NCBI GenBank assembly: GCA_020886235.1 | Contig: AP025250.1 | Span: 434,001-498,000, forward strand | Source of the DNA: Candidatus Dependentiae bacterium Noda2021 | GTDB taxonomy: Bacteria > Babelota > Babeliae > Babelales > Vermiphilaceae | DNA: 64,000 nucleotides | Direction: 5' to 3' | Shown here: in pieces, positions 63,324-64,000 of the stretch | Layout of the letters: each line of letters opens with the position of its first letter | Numbering within the stretch: the stretch's first letter is position 1 | Program-made: the position numbers and the translations under genes | The notes under the pieces: generated by a model | Seen by the model: only the letters and a program-made list of their open reading frames with translations | Databases searched by the model: none | Told to the model about the DNA's origin: nothing

Positions 63324-63872
63324 TTATTTGCCTTTGAGAAAATAAACGCGAGACCACAATGAACCCATTTTGGATTCTTGCTCTTGGATAAGGTTTTTAT
63401 CCATCTCAAATTCTTCAAACGTCTTGTGAATTTTTTGATAAATTTCAGCTCCACGCTCTTCACGAGTAGCATTTTCACGACCTTTGAAAAATACAGTAAT
63501 TTTTACGCGTTTTCCTTCGTTTAAGAAATCAATTGCTTGTCTCATTTTAGTTTGGTAATCATGTTCACCAATCTTAGGACTCAATTTTATTTCTTTAACT
63601 TGGATTACTTTTTGGTGCTTCTTTGCTTCATTCTGCTTTTTCTTTTTTTCATAAAGGGACTTACCAAAATCCATTATTTTAGCTACAGGAATGCCATCCT
63701 TACCTTGTTCGGCAATGATAACCAAATCAAGACGGGCTTCTTGCGCCATGCGCAATGCATCATTTCTGCTAATGGCACCAATGTTTTGACCTTCATGCGT
63801 TATTAACTGCAAGCGAGGAAATCTTATTTTCTCATTGATCAATGGTAAAAGTTCTTTTTTAGTTTCTTTCAA
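63324..63872 (-). CDS. infC: translation initiation factor IF-3
   Basis: 182 residues: N-terminal INEKIRFPRLQLITHEGQNI, linker, and C-terminal KEIKLSPKIGEHDYQTKMRQ, KITVFFKGRENATREERGAE. The best start is TTG (unusual); an in-frame ATT two codons earlier would resemble the atypical ATT start of E. coli infC. It leads infC-rpmI-rplT. Confidence 0.93.
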   Translation of the reverse strand: MKETKKELLPLINEKIRFPRLQLITHEGQNIGAISRNDALRMAQEARLDLVIIAEQGKDGIPVAKIMDFGKSLYEKKKKQNEAKKHQKVIQVKEIKLSPKIGEHDYQTKMRQAIDFLNEGKRVKITVFFKGRENATREERGAEIYQKIHKTFEEFEMDKNLIQEQESKMGSLWSRVYFLKGK

Positions 63873-63917
63873 CGTAATTATACCTATTTTTTATAAGGGA
63901 TATACATCTCTTAACAA

Positions 63918-64000
63918 CTACTTTTTAGAATCAATTATTTCGTGAATTTGAGCTTTAATACTCTCTGCTACTTCTTTATTATTTTTTAAATAATGAAGCA
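63918..64000 (-). CDS. recA: RecA, C-terminal end only (cut by the window edge)
   Basis: The minus-strand frame running into the right edge ends LHYLKNNKEVAESIKAQIHE-IIDSKK and stops at TAG. This matches the RecA C-terminal helix region (REKVRQYLKENPE-VADEIEAKIRE). Only 26 residues are visible, so the gene continues outside. Position directly upstream of infC would be unusual, as thrS more often sits there. Confidence 0.55.
   Translation of the reverse strand, partial: LHYLKNNKEVAESIKAQIHEIIDSKK

Noticed and set aside
1-64000. tRNA, rRNA, CRISPR and insertion sequences
   Set aside because: No cloverleaf with GGTTCRANNCC, no rRNA-like blocks, no direct-repeat arrays with spacers, and no transposase were seen.

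Overview
The window looks like the chromosome of an AT-rich, Gram-negative-type, host-associated bacterium. The best guess is a member of Candidatus Dependentiae (TM6/Babeliae) or a similar reduced symbiont. This is inference: no rRNA gene or other taxonomic marker is present. The supporting signs are an unusually high share of small exported proteins and lipoproteins of unknown function, eukaryote-like repeat proteins (WD40, ankyrin), an exported FtsH-like ATPase, two EamA/DMT importers, an archaeal/eukaryotic-type prolyl-tRNA synthetase, an H1-like lysine/alanine-rich protein, and scattered housekeeping genes. The standard bacterial code (TGA as stop) is used throughout. I see no tRNA, rRNA, CRISPR array or insertion sequence.

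Layout. 0-3.8 kb: divergent phosphoglycerate kinase behind a LolC/E-type permease, a lipoprotein and rpiB. 3.9-15.6 kb: a very large exported coiled-coil protein, an exported FtsH-like ATPase with lost protease ligands, a lipid-anchored thioredoxin reductase-thioredoxin fusion, an exported alpha/beta hydrolase and a thioredoxin-like protein. 15.7-20.6 kb: pepA, small exported proteins, a periplasmic thioredoxin, and an exported WD40 protein. 20.7-27.5 kb: thyX, ftsW and murD on the minus strand, and ileS on the plus strand. 27.5-32.5 kb: a pair of exported paralogues, a small exported protein and a proline/lysine-rich exported protein. 32.6-38.6 kb: three overlapping pseudopilin-type genes, rplI-dnaB, a coiled-coil exported protein, ruvC. 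38.6-48.2 kb: a non-coding gap, dnaN-recF, four tiny exported proteins, xerC/D, proS, a GH1 protein lacking its acid/base Glu, an H1-like protein. 48.4-59.4 kb: accessory region (Ntn hydrolase, DUF4234, cupin, ogt, DUF1653, DMT transporters, second tyrosine recombinase, M48-like peptidase, ankyrin protein). 59.5-64 kb: ymdB-rny, zapA with a ZapB-like partner, rplT-rpmI-infC, and the 3' end of recA at the edge.

Two cross-cutting observations matter most. First, seven genes (lolC/E, ileS, an exported paralogue, recF, a DUF4234 gene, an ankyrin gene, rny) are each broken by what looks like a single-base indel, mostly in a short homopolymer. Several should be essential, so sequencing or assembly error is the simplest explanation, and each gene is annotated here over its reconstructed full span. 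Second, about ten exported proteins carry a Met followed by Glu, Asp or Gln right where the signal peptide should be cut, which suggests a shared export or sorting signature.

How the genes cooperate: replication and recombination (dnaB, dnaN, recF, ruvC, recA, Xer), cell wall and division (murD, ftsW, zapA), RNA decay (rny, ymdB) and translation (ileS, proS, rplI, rplT, rpmI, infC) are ordinary. The accessory part is dominated by proteins sent out of the cytoplasm, including three thioredoxin-fold proteins between 11.5 and 18.4 kb.
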